The position numbers were made by a program, and so were the translations under genes. A DNA stretch of 64,000 nucleotides from assembly GCA_033220425.1 (NCBI GenBank), contig CM065646.1, positions 5,649,501 through 5,713,500 of the forward strand, written 5' to 3'. Shown here one piece after another: positions 45,605 to 56,513 of this stretch. The notes beneath the pieces are model-generated. The model did not search any database. It was given only the letters and a program-made list of their open reading frames with translations, and was not told the DNA's origin. Source of the DNA: Lepraria neglecta. Taxonomy: Eukaryota > Ascomycota > Lecanoromycetes > Lecanorales > Stereocaulaceae. Position 1 is the stretch's first letter; each line of letters starts with the position of its first letter.

Positions 45605-47273
45605 AATTTAACGTCCAACCCAGCCGCTTGGTCGCAGCTATGCAGACGGTAAGTTGACTAACTAAATATGTACATCAAGACTCCGAGTGGCCCTGGTAGT
45701 CAGGATCCTCTTGGGCTTCTCCTGATTCCTGTATGTGCAATGATACCCAAAGAACTCAGTGCTTGCCTTGAGTGATTTCGTTCTGCGATACCGCTCCGTA
45801 TTGCCCGAGGAGTCTCGTTAGGATCATGAAACGTGCTGCTCTTCTTGCTTGTCCAGGTGTATTCAAAATTTCTCTTAGACCCATTCGTTGTCTCCTCCCG
45901 TCCCCGTTTCTCCAGGTCTCCCTCCTGAGGTCGGCGAAGTTGGCACACGACAGAAGAACATGTCGCACCGTTTGGTTACCTCCTTCACGGTCACATCTGG
46001 CATCTGTAATTCCCGGCACAGAAGAGGAAATATCGCAGGCCGATCTTTTCCGCGCGCATCTGAATGATGACCGAGCTGAGGGTTTTGTGCAATGAGGTAT
46101 GTATTTGCAGGATAGCGCGTGTGGGGGTTGTTAGGCTGTGCGTAGTTCGGCCTCTAGTCTCAGTTTCCCACTAGAGTGCCCACTGACTCTGGATATATCG
46201 CTTTAGTTCTGTCTTTGCTGCAGATTTGAGGTGTTTGACGAAGGCTGGTGTTGTTGCAGTGTTATCGGAGTCTCCCTCCAGGAGCCTTCCCCGTCTGCCT
46301 CGGGTCTGCGTCCATCCGGTCGCTTCTTTCGCCAACCTATCTGCTAGCTCGTTGCCTTCGATTCCTTGGTGCGCAGGGATCCAATGGAATTCAACATAGA
46401 GACCGTGTGTGCTGGCCGCTGTCAGTGCTTCGATAATCTTTCTGATAATGTATTGGCCCGATGGCCGCCCTGGGTTCTGAAGAGCTTGGAGGGCGGCCTG
46501 ATTGTCGGTAAAAATCACCGCATGGCGCCGGTCGGATTTCGTGGCGATGTCAAGTCCCATCAGGATACCCAGTAGCTCGGCGGCGTAAAACATTTGAGGC
46601 GGTTTCTGTCGCTAATAAGGCCTGCGCGTGGCTGTTGAGGGTTGACGCCACGGCAGCTGCTCCGATTCCGCTTCTGTCAGTATAGAAAGCCAAAGGTGGC
46701 TCTCGCTCGGTGGTAATATCTTTGTGCCGTCGTTCGGCCGTCTCACGGTCTCCTGCTATAGTGATTAGGGGTGGGTTCCACCAGGGTTCCACTACGAATG
46801 CTTCCCGGACTTCGAGGTTGTTCAGTGTCTCTGTGCCTAATTTCCTCTCCAAGCTGTTGATAAAGCGTTTGAGAGGCTGACTTGGATTATGTGATGTTGG
46901 GACAAGTCCCTTATGGTTGGCGCGGTGACTGGTGTGGTGTGTACGAATGAGGTTCCCGACCTAGGGCCCACGGGGCTTGTCCAAATGTTAATGGCTGTTT
47001 CGTGTGCTCGCTTCTCCAATTGATGATGTATGGGGAGAATAAAAGGTTCGACATCTAGTGCTGCTGCTGACGTTGCTCGGTATGCCCCTGCTATGGTTCT
47101 GGCCGCCTCGGATTGTATCCTGCTCAATGTCGTTCGCATTTTGTCCGTGTACCCTTTTCCGCCCTGGGGCGTGTACCACATTGAGCATCCATACGCGATT
47201 TGGGGTATAACCATCGTCTGGTATACTTGTCGGAGCGCAGTCAAAGGGACTTTTATACCGCAGGGTATTTTAT
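45605..47273 (-). mobile_element. 5'-truncated Tad/I-like LINE (non-LTR retrotransposon) with RNase H
   Basis: The minus strand holds the 3' part of a LINE second ORF. First comes the end of the reverse transcriptase (47244-46837: LRQVYQTMVIPQIAYGCSMW, RIQSEAARTIAGAYRATSAA), then RNase H (AFYTDRSG; FYAAELLGILMGLDIAT; AVIFTDNQAALQALQNP; VEFHWIPAHQGIEGNELADR). A C-terminal Cys/His knuckle region follows (CDREGGNQTVRHVLLSC). Frame changes separate these parts, so it is inactive. No ORF1, endonuclease or RT palm is present, so it is strongly 5' truncated, as usual for LINEs. The tail is (AAAG)n. Possible target-site repeats, GCCGTAGG-GATTTTAA at 45538 and GCCGTAGGAGATTAAA at 47274, match imperfectly. 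Confidence 0.85.
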
Positions 47274-47383
47274 GCCGTAGGAGATTAAATCTAGGGGCTT
47301 TTATGCCAAAACAACCTCACACTGTTCCTCTAAGCAAAGATAGGTGTGAACTGGCTACCATTAATTACCGAGGTTATGCACAT

Positions 47384-48245
47384 CTAGCTCTGAGCCAGGT
47401 AAAGACCACCGCCGTTGGCGGGAATCTGATTGCCTGTTCATCCATGTCAGTAGATAGAACCGCATTATGTCCCATTCGTCTCAGACTTACCAACGATCCA
47501 ACCCGCCTGCGGACTAGCCACAAAAGTGACAATATCGGCCACTTCATCCACTTCCCCAATTCGCTTCAAGAAACTCAAGTCACTGACCATTTTCTCAAGC
47601 TCCGGTCCCCTATCCTTTATTGCCGCTCTCATGGCATCGGTCAACGTACCTCCCACAGAGATCGTGTTCACGGTGACACCATACTTAACCCCCCAGATTG
47701 CGGCCAGGGTTTTCGAAATAGAGTCCACAGCTGCTTTGGCAGCCGAATAAGCGACTGTCGGTTCACCAAAAGCGATTTTCGAAGCGACTGACGATATCAT
47801 AACGATTCGGCCACCGCGAGGGATGTGCTTAATCGCTGTTTTCGCAAGTGAAAGCGATGCCCATGCGCTACCAGTGATATGGAAGTCAAAGTCCTTCTTT
47901 GTCATCGACTCTACTTCAACCAGGTTGTTGGTGGCGTTTGGTGCTGCATTGGAGACAACGATATCAATGATTCCTCGCGAGACTGGCCAACGCTTGCTCG
48001 ACGACCTTCGGACCGAAGTCTGGGTCCGACAGGTCTACTGCGAATGCGCAGGTCTTGATCTTGGGAAATAGCTCACGAACTGAGGCCAACACTTTCTCGG
48101 CCAAGTCTTTGTTCGTGTTGTAAGTGATAGCGATGTGGGAACAACCATTTTCGGCGAATTTGCGAACCAGAGCAGCGCCAATACCTCTGGATCCGCCTGT
48201 AATAATGGCAACCTTGCCTTTCAAAGGAGCTGGTATTGTGTCCAT
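47384..48245 (-). pseudogene. Short-chain dehydrogenase/reductase with one frameshift
   Basis: Exons 47491-48245 and 47384-47433 encode a classical SDR. The cofactor loop is TGGSRGIGAALV and the strand is VSNAAPNAT. The catalytic Ser and Tyr-Lys are seen in MISSVASKIAF and AYSAAKAAVDSISKTLA, and the end is WIVGNQIPANGGG, formed across a 56-bp intron. The N-terminal frame runs to QALASLARN and stops; the continuation IIDIVVSNAAP is one frame over. The coding sum is one base too long. Everything else is well preserved, so the lesion is young or an assembly error. The LINE begins 110 bp beyond its stop codon. Substrate unknown. Confidence 0.8.
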
Positions 48246-48998
48246 GTTTGTTGATTAAGAGACGACTTCTGTCCACAAGTGGTTGAGAAGGAAAACAGAA
48301 ATGTTAACGAAGGAGATGACATATATCCGCGAAAGCTGCGTAGCGTCGTTCCAATCAAGTATCATGCGCGAGAATTCTTGAAGCCTGTTGGAGAGAGATC
48401 GTTCCAGGGACTGGTGCAACGTAATCTTAGGATAAGCTTACTGCAAGGGACTGTCTGCTGTAGTTGGTCCAAACAAATCTCAGTAGCCACTCCATCCAAA
48501 AGGAGCGCCAACTTGAGCGAGTGGTCGCGGATGATGATCATACGAGAGGGGTTTGGGTGGGGTTGGACATCGGGTTCGGAGGCTCATCTACTCTAACCCG
48601 ACTTGAAAGCTCATTTACTTCTCCGAAAGCCTTTCGGAGGCTCCGATTTCCACCCCATAGGTTTGGGGGAGGAAAATTGACGCGAAAACGCAGCGCGGAA
48701 GTGTCGTGTTAATCAGCAGCCGAGCCATTGCACTCTGCAAACCGGCAATATTGGGCTAGCTCTATATGACTTGAGCAACTGCTTTGTAATTGTTTTTGGG
48801 TATTGTAGGATGTTGAACATCCAAATGCTACTCTAATTGCCTAGGAATGACAGCAAAGTACCACTAGGTGTATTTGCAAATCATAACTTGAGCTGGCCCA
48901 GGTTCTTCGTAGGAGCGTCGATAGAGTATTCATGTCAATGAAACTCTTCGGATAGACAAACATCATTGACCTCTGAATCCAACATTATTACATTGGAG
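48246..48998. other. Intergenic region between two SDR genes
   Basis: No gene supported; it contains the promoter of the first SDR. Confidence 0.45.
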
Positions 48999-50012
48999 TC
49001 ATGAGTAGCCCCGGACCTGCTCCTCGCTCCACTCCCAGAATTTCTTCGCATGGCCATTGCCACCCTCGGTCTCCGGCTTGATCGCATCTGGCAAATCCTG
49101 GCGGATAGGATATAGTCGGCCCCATGGAACCACTAAAGTGGTGATTTCACGAGTCAGTCGAACTCTGTCAAGCGCAAACAGCAATGGCAAACAACTTACC
49201 CCATTTTCCAGTGTCTTTCATTGTAATTGTAGGCGATAAACCGGAGTATATTTCGGTATAAGCACCATAGATCGGCGGGAACAGGACGAGAGCGTTGAGG
49301 ACGGCCTTGAACATACATCCGCCATCGCGGTACAGATCCGAGCGAAGATGACCCGGGTTGCACGGGACGCTGACCACGCCGTCGGCCTCGTATCGCTTGG
49401 CGAACTCCACTCCGTGAAGCCAGTTGCCAGCTTTGGTCACGCCGTACCTCTCCAGGGGCGACAGCGAGGGCCAGTAGTTAAGATAATCGAGGGTGATGCC
49501 ATGTGACTTTTCGCCGGTCACCTCTGTTCCTAATGAACAGACCCAGACCACACGGACGGTGTTGGCTGGCTCAGATTTGGCCGTGGCCACGAGGGTGGGT
49601 GTTGGGAGTTTGGTGAAGAGGAAGGGGCCCATGACGTTGACGCCAAAGTGCCACTCGTAGCCTTGAGCTGTCTTGACCGAGCCATCATTGTTCAGCCCTT
49701 GGACGGCGGCGTTGTTGAAGAGGACATGGAGCTTGCTCTCTCGCGCAGTAAACCGCTCGACGGCGGGCTTGATCGTGGAGAAGTCGGCGAGGTCGAGGTG
49801 GAGGAAGATTAGCGAGCTGCGGCCAGGCCTTTTGGATGTCGGCGATGGCGCGCTTGGCTTTGTCCTCCGAGCGGGCTGGCCATGGCGTTTTGGGAGTAGA
49901 GAATCTGGGCTACCTCCTTGCCGACGCCCGTATTAGAGCCGGTGACGATGTAGACCTTTCCACTCAGGTCGGGCACGTTCTTCTCGGTGAAGGCGGGCTT
50001 GAGAGGGTACAT
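48999..50012 (-). pseudogene. Retinol-dehydrogenase-like SDR, at least two frameshifts
   Basis: From the ATG at 50012: MYPLKPAFTEKNVPDLSGKV then YIVTGSNTGVGKEVAQILYS (TGxxxGxG loop), then a frame change into ARSEDKAKRAIADIQKAW. A second change leads to LIFLHLDLADFSTIKPAVER, VLFNNAAV, the Ser/Tyr-Lys region (LSPLERYGVTKAGNWL) and SVPCNPGHLRSDL. A last exon (48999-49132, after an intron at 49133-49199) ends in KKFWEWSEEQVRGYS. This is the fungal SDR type often labelled retinol or WW-domain oxidoreductase-like. Two separate frame changes plus what looks like a small deletion after SQNA make a pseudogene likely. Confidence 0.75.
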
Positions 50013-50556
50013 CTGCGTCAAAAAGCTGGACCATGGCAGCCTCGGCGGCTTGGGGGGGACGCCGCGCCGGTGTCGTGGTGGCCATATTGCGAGTGTGATG
50101 GAAAGTGAGGAAGCAACGACAGCAGTATCGCTACCGCCGCCCACACTTGCGCCGCGCATGGCCGGCACGGCACGGTCGTCCGCAGCTAACCTTTTGATAT
50201 CTCTTCTTCGGCGTCACCTACTCGACGTGGAGTCGCAGCCTTCTCGGTATCCGAGTGGTCTCGATGTGAGACCTGTTTGCGGCTCACGATGACCCTTCCG
50301 GCTCCGTACACACGGCACACACTACCAGCACGCGGACGGACGACATAGGCTGCCACGCGTGCTTCTCCACTTAGGGCCACATATATCCGCCCTAGCTGGT
50401 GATCTACAGCAGCGAAGGACGTTGGGTCATATATCTGTAAGCTGATCTAATTGACGGGTTGTCGGTGCGATTGTTCCTATTCGTGGCTGGCAGCGAAGGA
50501 GGGTTGCGACCTCCTGCAAATCAGACTCCCTTGTGGCCAGGATCATTCTCGGTGTC
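50013..50556. other. Intergenic region
   Basis: GC-rich upstream flank of the SDR remnant; no gene supported. Confidence 0.4.
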
Positions 50557-50767
50557 GCCAAAATAGTTCGGGCTGCGCCAAGGAAGATGGGATTCTTCCA
50601 AGCACCATAACTCCACAACAAGAGGTCTAAATACCAAGATTTTGCTGTATAAGTTGTTCGTCTTGTTTATCGTTAAAAATTTATAGTTCAAAGCGAAACT
50701 TCATCTTTGCTTGTTGCGATACTACCTGGCTGTAAAGATTGCCCCCAGCCCGAACTATTTTGGCGCC
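50557..50767. mobile_element. MITE-like element, 211 bp with 20-bp perfect inverted ends
   Basis: CGCCAAAATAGTTCGGGCTG at 50557-50576 is the exact reverse complement of CAGCCCGAACTATTTTGGCG at 50748-50767. The interior is non-coding and AT-richer than the flanks. This is what a short non-autonomous DNA transposon looks like. I see no clear target-site duplication next to the ends. It lies within 160 bp of the V-ATPase subunit G start. Confidence 0.6.
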
Positions 50768-50922
50768 ATGGTCGCGCAACCGTAGGGCGGCGCTCACCCT
50801 AGGCCCAGTCTGGGGTGAGGCCGGGGTTTATTTTTGTCTGGAAGCTCTAACGGAAGCTCCAAAGAGCAAATATCTCCGCACCTTTGAACTCGAATTCTTC
50901 ATACAGGCAGACATTCGCCATC

Positions 50923-51595
50923 ATGGTAAGTTCATACAGACCTACAGCCTCTAGATACGCTGCTGACATGTCTAACAGTCTGCGCAAAACTCCAAAGGCA
51001 TCCAAACCCTTCTCGATGTATGTCTATCACAATTCCCACCTATTGCCCACCTGTTCCCCAGCTAAATGTTCCCCAAGGCCGAACGAGAAGCCCAAAAGAT
51101 AGTGCAAAAAGGTATGCCTCTGCCTCCCCCAACAAAGCCCCCGTCTATACTTATCAACACCTGCCAGCTCGAGAATGTACGGTCTCCACCTCGTCTCTGC
51201 AAGATTCCTGCCTAACCATACCCCCACAGACCGCTCCAAGCGCGTCAAAGACGCCAAAAACGAAGCCCAAAAAGAAATAGAAGAATACCGAAAGCAGAAA
51301 GATGATGAGTTTAAGGATTTTGAGAAGAAGGTATGTCCTACACCCTTCCCCTGCACTCCCATCCCACCCATACCGTCTCAGGCAGTGGCTGACATATAAC
51401 GTTTGACGGCAGCACACAAGCGGCAACAAAAAAGCCGAAGAAGACGCCAACAAAGACGCCGAGGAGCAGCTAAAGACAATCAAAGAGGCCGGGAACAAAA
51501 CGGGCGATAAAGTCGTTGAGGATCTTTTGAGGGTGGTTACGGAGGTGAAGCCTGAGGTTCCTGATCGGGTTAATGCGCCGCCGAAGGCGCGATGA
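50923..51595 (+). CDS. VMA10: V-type proton ATPase subunit G
   Basis: Six exons join exactly to 122 residues: 50923-50925 (just the ATG), 50979-51017, 51078-51111, 51168-51176 (nine bases), 51230-51330 and 51413-51595. The product begins M-SAQNSKGIQTLLD, then AEREAQKIVQKA, REY (mostly from the microexon), RSKRVKDAKNEAQKEIEEYR and a charged helix ending in KVVEDLLRVVTEVKPEVP. This matches Vma10, the V1 peripheral-stalk subunit that pairs with subunit E and couples ATP hydrolysis to proton pumping in vacuolar and endosomal membranes. The microexon is required: without it the conserved KAREYR is lost and the frame fails. Confidence 0.93.
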
Positions 51596-51986
51596 GAGGA
51601 TTGGGGGGAAAAAGGGGGGGGGAATAGATGGATAAAGGGGGGAGGGGGTGGGTGTACGATGGCGTTGGGTTGAGATGACTGGGATGCATCGTCTTTATAG
51701 ACTACTACTGCTCTGTGTGCTGTTGCTGCGCAAGGAATGATTGATTGATTGATACATCATTATGAATGGAAAGGGACTATGAAGCCTGCTGATATTGAAT
51801 GGTGTATTGTACTAATTTATTGTACAACAAGAGCGCCCAAAAGTCTAAGACCCTATATACGCTAATCCACCCCAGACAGAAATTGAAGCTTTGCTAAGAA
51901 TCTGTTCAGCAGAGTCAGCATAATCATGGTATGGCGCAATGTCAAGAAGGCGTACCCACTCAAAGACAAGCAAAAATCAAAAAAAT
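51596..51986. other. Convergent 3' flanks
   Basis: G-rich 3' flank of the V-ATPase gene, then AT-rich sequence. No gene supported. Confidence 0.5.
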
Positions 51987-53855
51987 CTATGAGACATACA
52001 ACGCGTAGTCAGTTGAATTGAGGGGTACGAGTGTCCCATTCGTGGAAAAGGTGTTGCAATTGGTAGACGCGGTCCCCGGAGTATGAGCCCCAGTATAAGT
52101 GACAGCGGTGCAGGTATTACAAATACTGCAGTAATCCATGCAAGCCTCGAAATTGGTCGTGTCCACGCTGACCAGTGCAGTAGCACCCGAAGTGCTATAT
52201 CCGCAACTGAGGGCGTAAGTGTTCCCAAAGCTGTCGGGGTAAGATGTCAAACCAGCGCCGCAAGGGTCATCGGTGGTGTCCTCTCCAGTATTCGGACCGT
52301 TGACGTTCACGCCAGCCATCAACCCATTTGTTCCACTTGCGTAGCCCGAAAAACTATAATATGCGTTGCAGTTGGTGCATGTGGCTGGGCCACAGTCTGA
52401 ATACGTGACGGCTTGACACCCTTGGAGAAGATCACAAGCCAAGAGACAATCGGTATAGGTATCAGCATGGAATCCTTCGTCGGCGGCTTGCCCTTGAATT
52501 GGGACACCGCACGTGATATCGTACGTATTGCCGAGAGGGGTTGTGTAATAGTCGTTGTTTTGGTCTGGACACACAGGATTCTGGCCCTTGTAAGTCACTC
52601 CGGGCGCAACAGAGGTGCTTGTGGAAGTGCCGCCTCCCACAGCCCCGCCAGTGCTACTTCCCACAGAAGGTGCAATGGTAAGTGCGGTCGTTCCTCCTCC
52701 AGTTGGTGTAGTCGACCCTCCAGCAGTGGGTATACCTGTGCCTGCGGAGGTGGGTATGCTGGCTCCTCCTGTGCTGCCAGCATATGGGGTGTTAGAGGCT
52801 GCTGGGGAACCAGTGTCGCTAGGAAGTGGAGCAACTGGGGCTATTGAAAAGCTAATAATACCTGTACTTGTAGCCGGCGTAGTTGGCTGAACGGCCTGGG
52901 TAGTTGGGCTCGTTCCGGCAAAAGTCACCGGCGTTATTGGCTGGACAGGCGTGATTACTGCTGTGCTTTCAACGACGGTTGTTGATCCCAATGAATCAGT
53001 CGTTGTAACACCTGTGACGTAGGTCACAGGCGTCGAGGAGGGAGAGTAATTATTGTTCGAGTACAACGTCGCGAAACCAGGCGAACCACAGCATTCGGCT
53101 ATGTTACCATCGCACTGCGTGCACGAATCGCGTTTGGCTATGAGAGCCCTTCTTCTTGTGGGAAAATCTGCCTCAGTGCCACAATTACATGTGTCGCCTA
53201 AAGATCGTCAGCGGAGACTTTTTAAAACATTATGACGCAAAGTATTCAGATCAAAGCGAGTCGGAAGAGTATCCAAAGAAATCCACCACCTGCATTTCTT
53301 GAAGCATTCGGCAATAAAAGAAACAGGGCAGAGCAGGGGTCAAATAGAAAAGATTCCACTCACCATCGTAGAGTGCAAAGAAATTGCTTCCTTGGCAGAA
53401 GGCTGCACAGTACTCCAATGACATGTAGGGACTGCTCGTTACTGCGCCATTCAAAGGAGCTGCGCCCCCAGGCGCCAGAGGGACAGTGCCTACATCCGCG
53501 TATGTTCCTTGGGGAGTAACGACTTCTAGCGAGACCGTAGGCCTAGCAAATGCCCGACAGTCAGCGTATAACACATCCGTTCGAATGGAATAGCGTGGAT
53601 GTCTTACACTGGGGTCACGCCGGGCGTGATGACCTCTGTGAGCGATTCGACGACAGTAGATCCCAGGCTGTTGGTTTCCGTCACGGCAATGACAAGGGTC
53701 TCTGGACCAGTTCCGCTAGCTCCACCAGCACCAGCTGGGAAAGCCGTTACGCCAGCTCCGGGCAGACAGGTAGGTATACTGACAGTCACCACATCCTGGG
53801 CGATCGACGCCACAGGTAGAAGCCCAATGGCGAGGGCGCCATTGAGGTGCTTCAT
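51987..53855 (-). CDS. Secreted multidomain Cys-rich protein (WSC-like plus two PAN/apple-like modules)
   Basis: Three exons (53608-53855, 53364-53542, 51987-53197) join to 545 residues. A signal peptide (MKHLNGALAIGLLPVASIAQ) is followed by a Thr/Val-rich segment. A first Cys module contains MSLEYCAAFCQGSNFFALYD and TCNCGTEADFPTRR, WSC-like, ending in AECCGSPG. After a 170-residue Ser/Thr/Pro/Gly linker, two related modules follow: YDITCGVPIQGQ with CLLACDLLQGCQAVTYSDC, and YALSCGYSTSGA with CMDYCSICNTCTAVTYTG. These show the C-x3-C-x4-C-x-A-V-T-Y spacing of PAN/apple-like folds. WSC and PAN folds bind carbohydrate or protein, so a wall or adhesion role is plausible. No GPI signal or membrane helix at the end. 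Confidence 0.85.
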
Positions 53856-55133
53856 GTTGGGTGGAAGAGCACAGAGCAAGGACGATGGTGTTAAATAGAT
53901 TGTGGTAAAAACGAATGCCGTCTCAGCGACGTAGAAATAGGTTCAATCTGAAAGACCAAAGACGAAACCAAAAGAGTGTGACTGGCACAAACTTGAAAAC
54001 TCGCGATCACATCAAAAGTGGTAGACGTTATAGGTATCTGAGATAGGAAATGAGGAAAGACCCCTGGAATGAAAATATCGCGTTCAGCCGCGACCACACC
54101 AGCAACCTCCATTCCTCGGCTCCTTGGTCAGAACATGAGCAACGATGAAAATGGGAGGCTTGGCGAGAATCTGCGACAAAGTGGTATCTATAAACACATA
54201 ATTTTGCTCGCATGCATATTTGATTGAAATAACAAGATACCCATAGACGTCTTCTAAGAAAACGAATTAGCCAAGACCGAAGCGCGTTACACATATCCCA
54301 GGGATTCCTGCAGCAAGTTCGAAATTACTTGAACGATTTTGAATTCGAAACGGCCGTGCAGAGCTTCATGGTGGGGATCTCTTTCCCGATAACCGGAGGG
54401 CAGGCTTAGTATTGACGGTTAGACTGTTCCAGGATTGCTTCGATGAAAAACAAAAACCGAGAAAACTAGCCTAGCATGGCTCTGCATGCCGCTAAAAGAC
54501 TACTAGAGAGCTCCGCGTCCTATGGCAATTTCGCTCAGCATAGCTGTTCCCCGTTCTGATTCTTTATGCTTTGAGACTCCTCTTCATCGGTCCCAACACG
54601 GCCTGTTTTTTCCTCGTCAATCTTGAACCGTCCTCTGGGAGGCTGTCGATAAAGCGTGGGTTGTGCCATCATGTCTTCGTATAGGATTCTAGAACTGGTA
54701 AATTGACGAGGTGGACAAGTTTATAGTATGGTGACATTGGGTTATTCTCAGGTGACAGGAAATGGAGGTATTGCGCCACGAAATTAGCAAGCTCGAAAGT
54801 CCACTTTGCTGTTGATCTCTGTGTTTTCAGCTCCTTGCGATGCAAAAACAGCAAATCTCTAAATCAGGCTGTTGGTACAACGCCCTAGATTTTGGGCTCG
54901 CGGAGTCTTGGCCCGCAAAACCTTGCCTCGCAAAGAGTCCAATTCCGGCTCATTCTGCCATTGGCGAAGCTTGTTATGATCTTAGAGCTTTGCGCTTGTT
55001 GAGTTTGCCATCGTGGAAGGTATCGGCATGGTCGGTAGCTTCATGTATTATAGCGTTCTTTGACCAGCCTGTCATGTCCCCCAATGAAACCTCTCCCATC
55101 CTGCTGTACAAGCGGGAGAGGATCGCAAATGTC
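53856..55133. other. Intergenic region
   Basis: About 1.3 kb with no supported gene; upstream region of the PAN/WSC-like gene and 3' flank of the membrane protein. Confidence 0.45.
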
Positions 55134-56036
55134 TCAGCTATGGAGCTCATTTAGCTTTGTCTTCTCTTGAGGCCTTGCGTCTAATTCTATCGGAGCGGTT
55201 CCCCCTGGCAGCTCAGATTTCAGATATATTTTCGAGGTTAGCGGCACTTCTTCCGGGAGCTCTACCGGGTCCACGACATTAGGTGCTGGCATCCTTTGGC
55301 GCTTTCTTCGCTGCCGACGAAAGCATATGAATAGCAGGGATGCAAGAGCCGCCAGAACAATCACAGCCACGCCAACGCCGATACCTGCTTTCGCACCTGA
55401 ACTGAGGCCAGAAGGCACCGGTGTACTTGTTGGTGTTATAGTGGAAGTAGAGTTTGCAGAGGTTGCTGCTGCCTGAGACTGGCTGCTCGTCGAGGTCGAG
55501 GTCGCTATGTGGTAGCCGTTGACGGCATAGTAAGAGCTCCAGCTTGCAGTGACGCTTGGTACAATTCCATTGTAGTGGTAGTTGATCACGGCCCTGCCTT
55601 GGTGGTTGGAACAACAAGTCTGGTTATTGAGGTGCGGACAGAAGGTCCCGTCTCCGCACGCGGTAGTGTTAAGTGTGTAATTGAACGGATTGCCTCCACC
55701 GGTATCTACATTTCCATCATTGTTAGTAAGAGCTTAATGAGGCCGTATCAGGGTAATAGACGAACTTAGGGGTAATGGACAGGCTGGGTCCTGGTACGTT
55801 GGATCTGTGCATGTCCCGACGAGCCAGAAGTTTGGAGCTTCTTGGTTGGCGCCTGTACAGTATAAATTCGTGTTACATGTACTCCCAAAACCGCAACAAG
55901 CCGTCACATTTGCACTTGGGTCGCATGGTAAGTTGTTACTCGGGGTGCCGTCTTGGTCATAGCATTGCTTAAGTTGGCCGGATGATAGCCCAACAAACAA
56001 GACAAATAGGAAAAGATGCAGCGGCATTATTGGCAT
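55134..56036 (-). CDS. Single-pass membrane protein with Cys-rich ectodomain
   Basis: Two exons (55766-56036, 55134-55705) join to 280 residues. A signal peptide (MPLHLFLFVLFVGLSSGQ, from the second ATG) precedes a Cys-rich ectodomain with PCDPSANVTACCGFGSTCN and ACGDGTFCPHLNNQTCCSNH, including two CC pairs and N-glycosylation sites. Then a Ser/Thr-rich stalk, a membrane helix (IGVGVAVIVLAALASLLFIC) with a basic stop-transfer sequence (FRRQRRKRQR), and an 80-residue cytosolic tail. This type I layout recurs in filamentous fungi and is often compared to wall sensors; the function is unknown. It ends 1.3 kb downstream of the PAN/WSC-like gene start, same strand. Confidence 0.85.
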
Positions 56037-56513
56037 TTTAGGAGATACAAGACCAACTGAAAAGGGACCGCAAAAGGACAGAGAGCTGAGGATTGACAGA
56101 AATATGTATACGGAGTACTCATCGGCCGAATCATTAACTAGTGACTAGTGAATCCTTCAGCGGCAGGCAGTGCATGGGCTGGCCAATGCCTTGGATCGAT
56201 CTAGATCCTGCTTGTACTCCTAGTCGAACCTTATGGCGTATCATCTTTTACTTTTGACTCAGCAGTTTTGGTGTGGAACATTAATAATTGCCCGTGATGC
56301 AAGTCCTAGGAGTGGAGGAAGTTCGAAAAAGAACAAAGCCGCGCTAAAATCGGCCGCCAAGACTTCTCAAATATTCTTCGTGTTCCAGCTTCAAGCACGA
56401 TCTTCTCGAGTCATGTCTATTGACGCTGCAGCAAGCGAGGCTCTTAATAGCCATGAAGAAAAGTGGGCCACCGTTCCATTACGCCAGCGCTGAGCTCCAA
56501 CTTTGGCCTTTAC
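56037..56513. other. Divergent promoter region
   Basis: Lies between the outward-facing membrane protein and lipase genes. No coding sequence supported. Confidence 0.45.

Noticed and set aside
52595-52847. Open frames on both strands over the Ser/Thr linker of the PAN/WSC-like protein
   Set aside because: Repetitive linker coding keeps other frames open; the secreted protein frame has splice and domain support.
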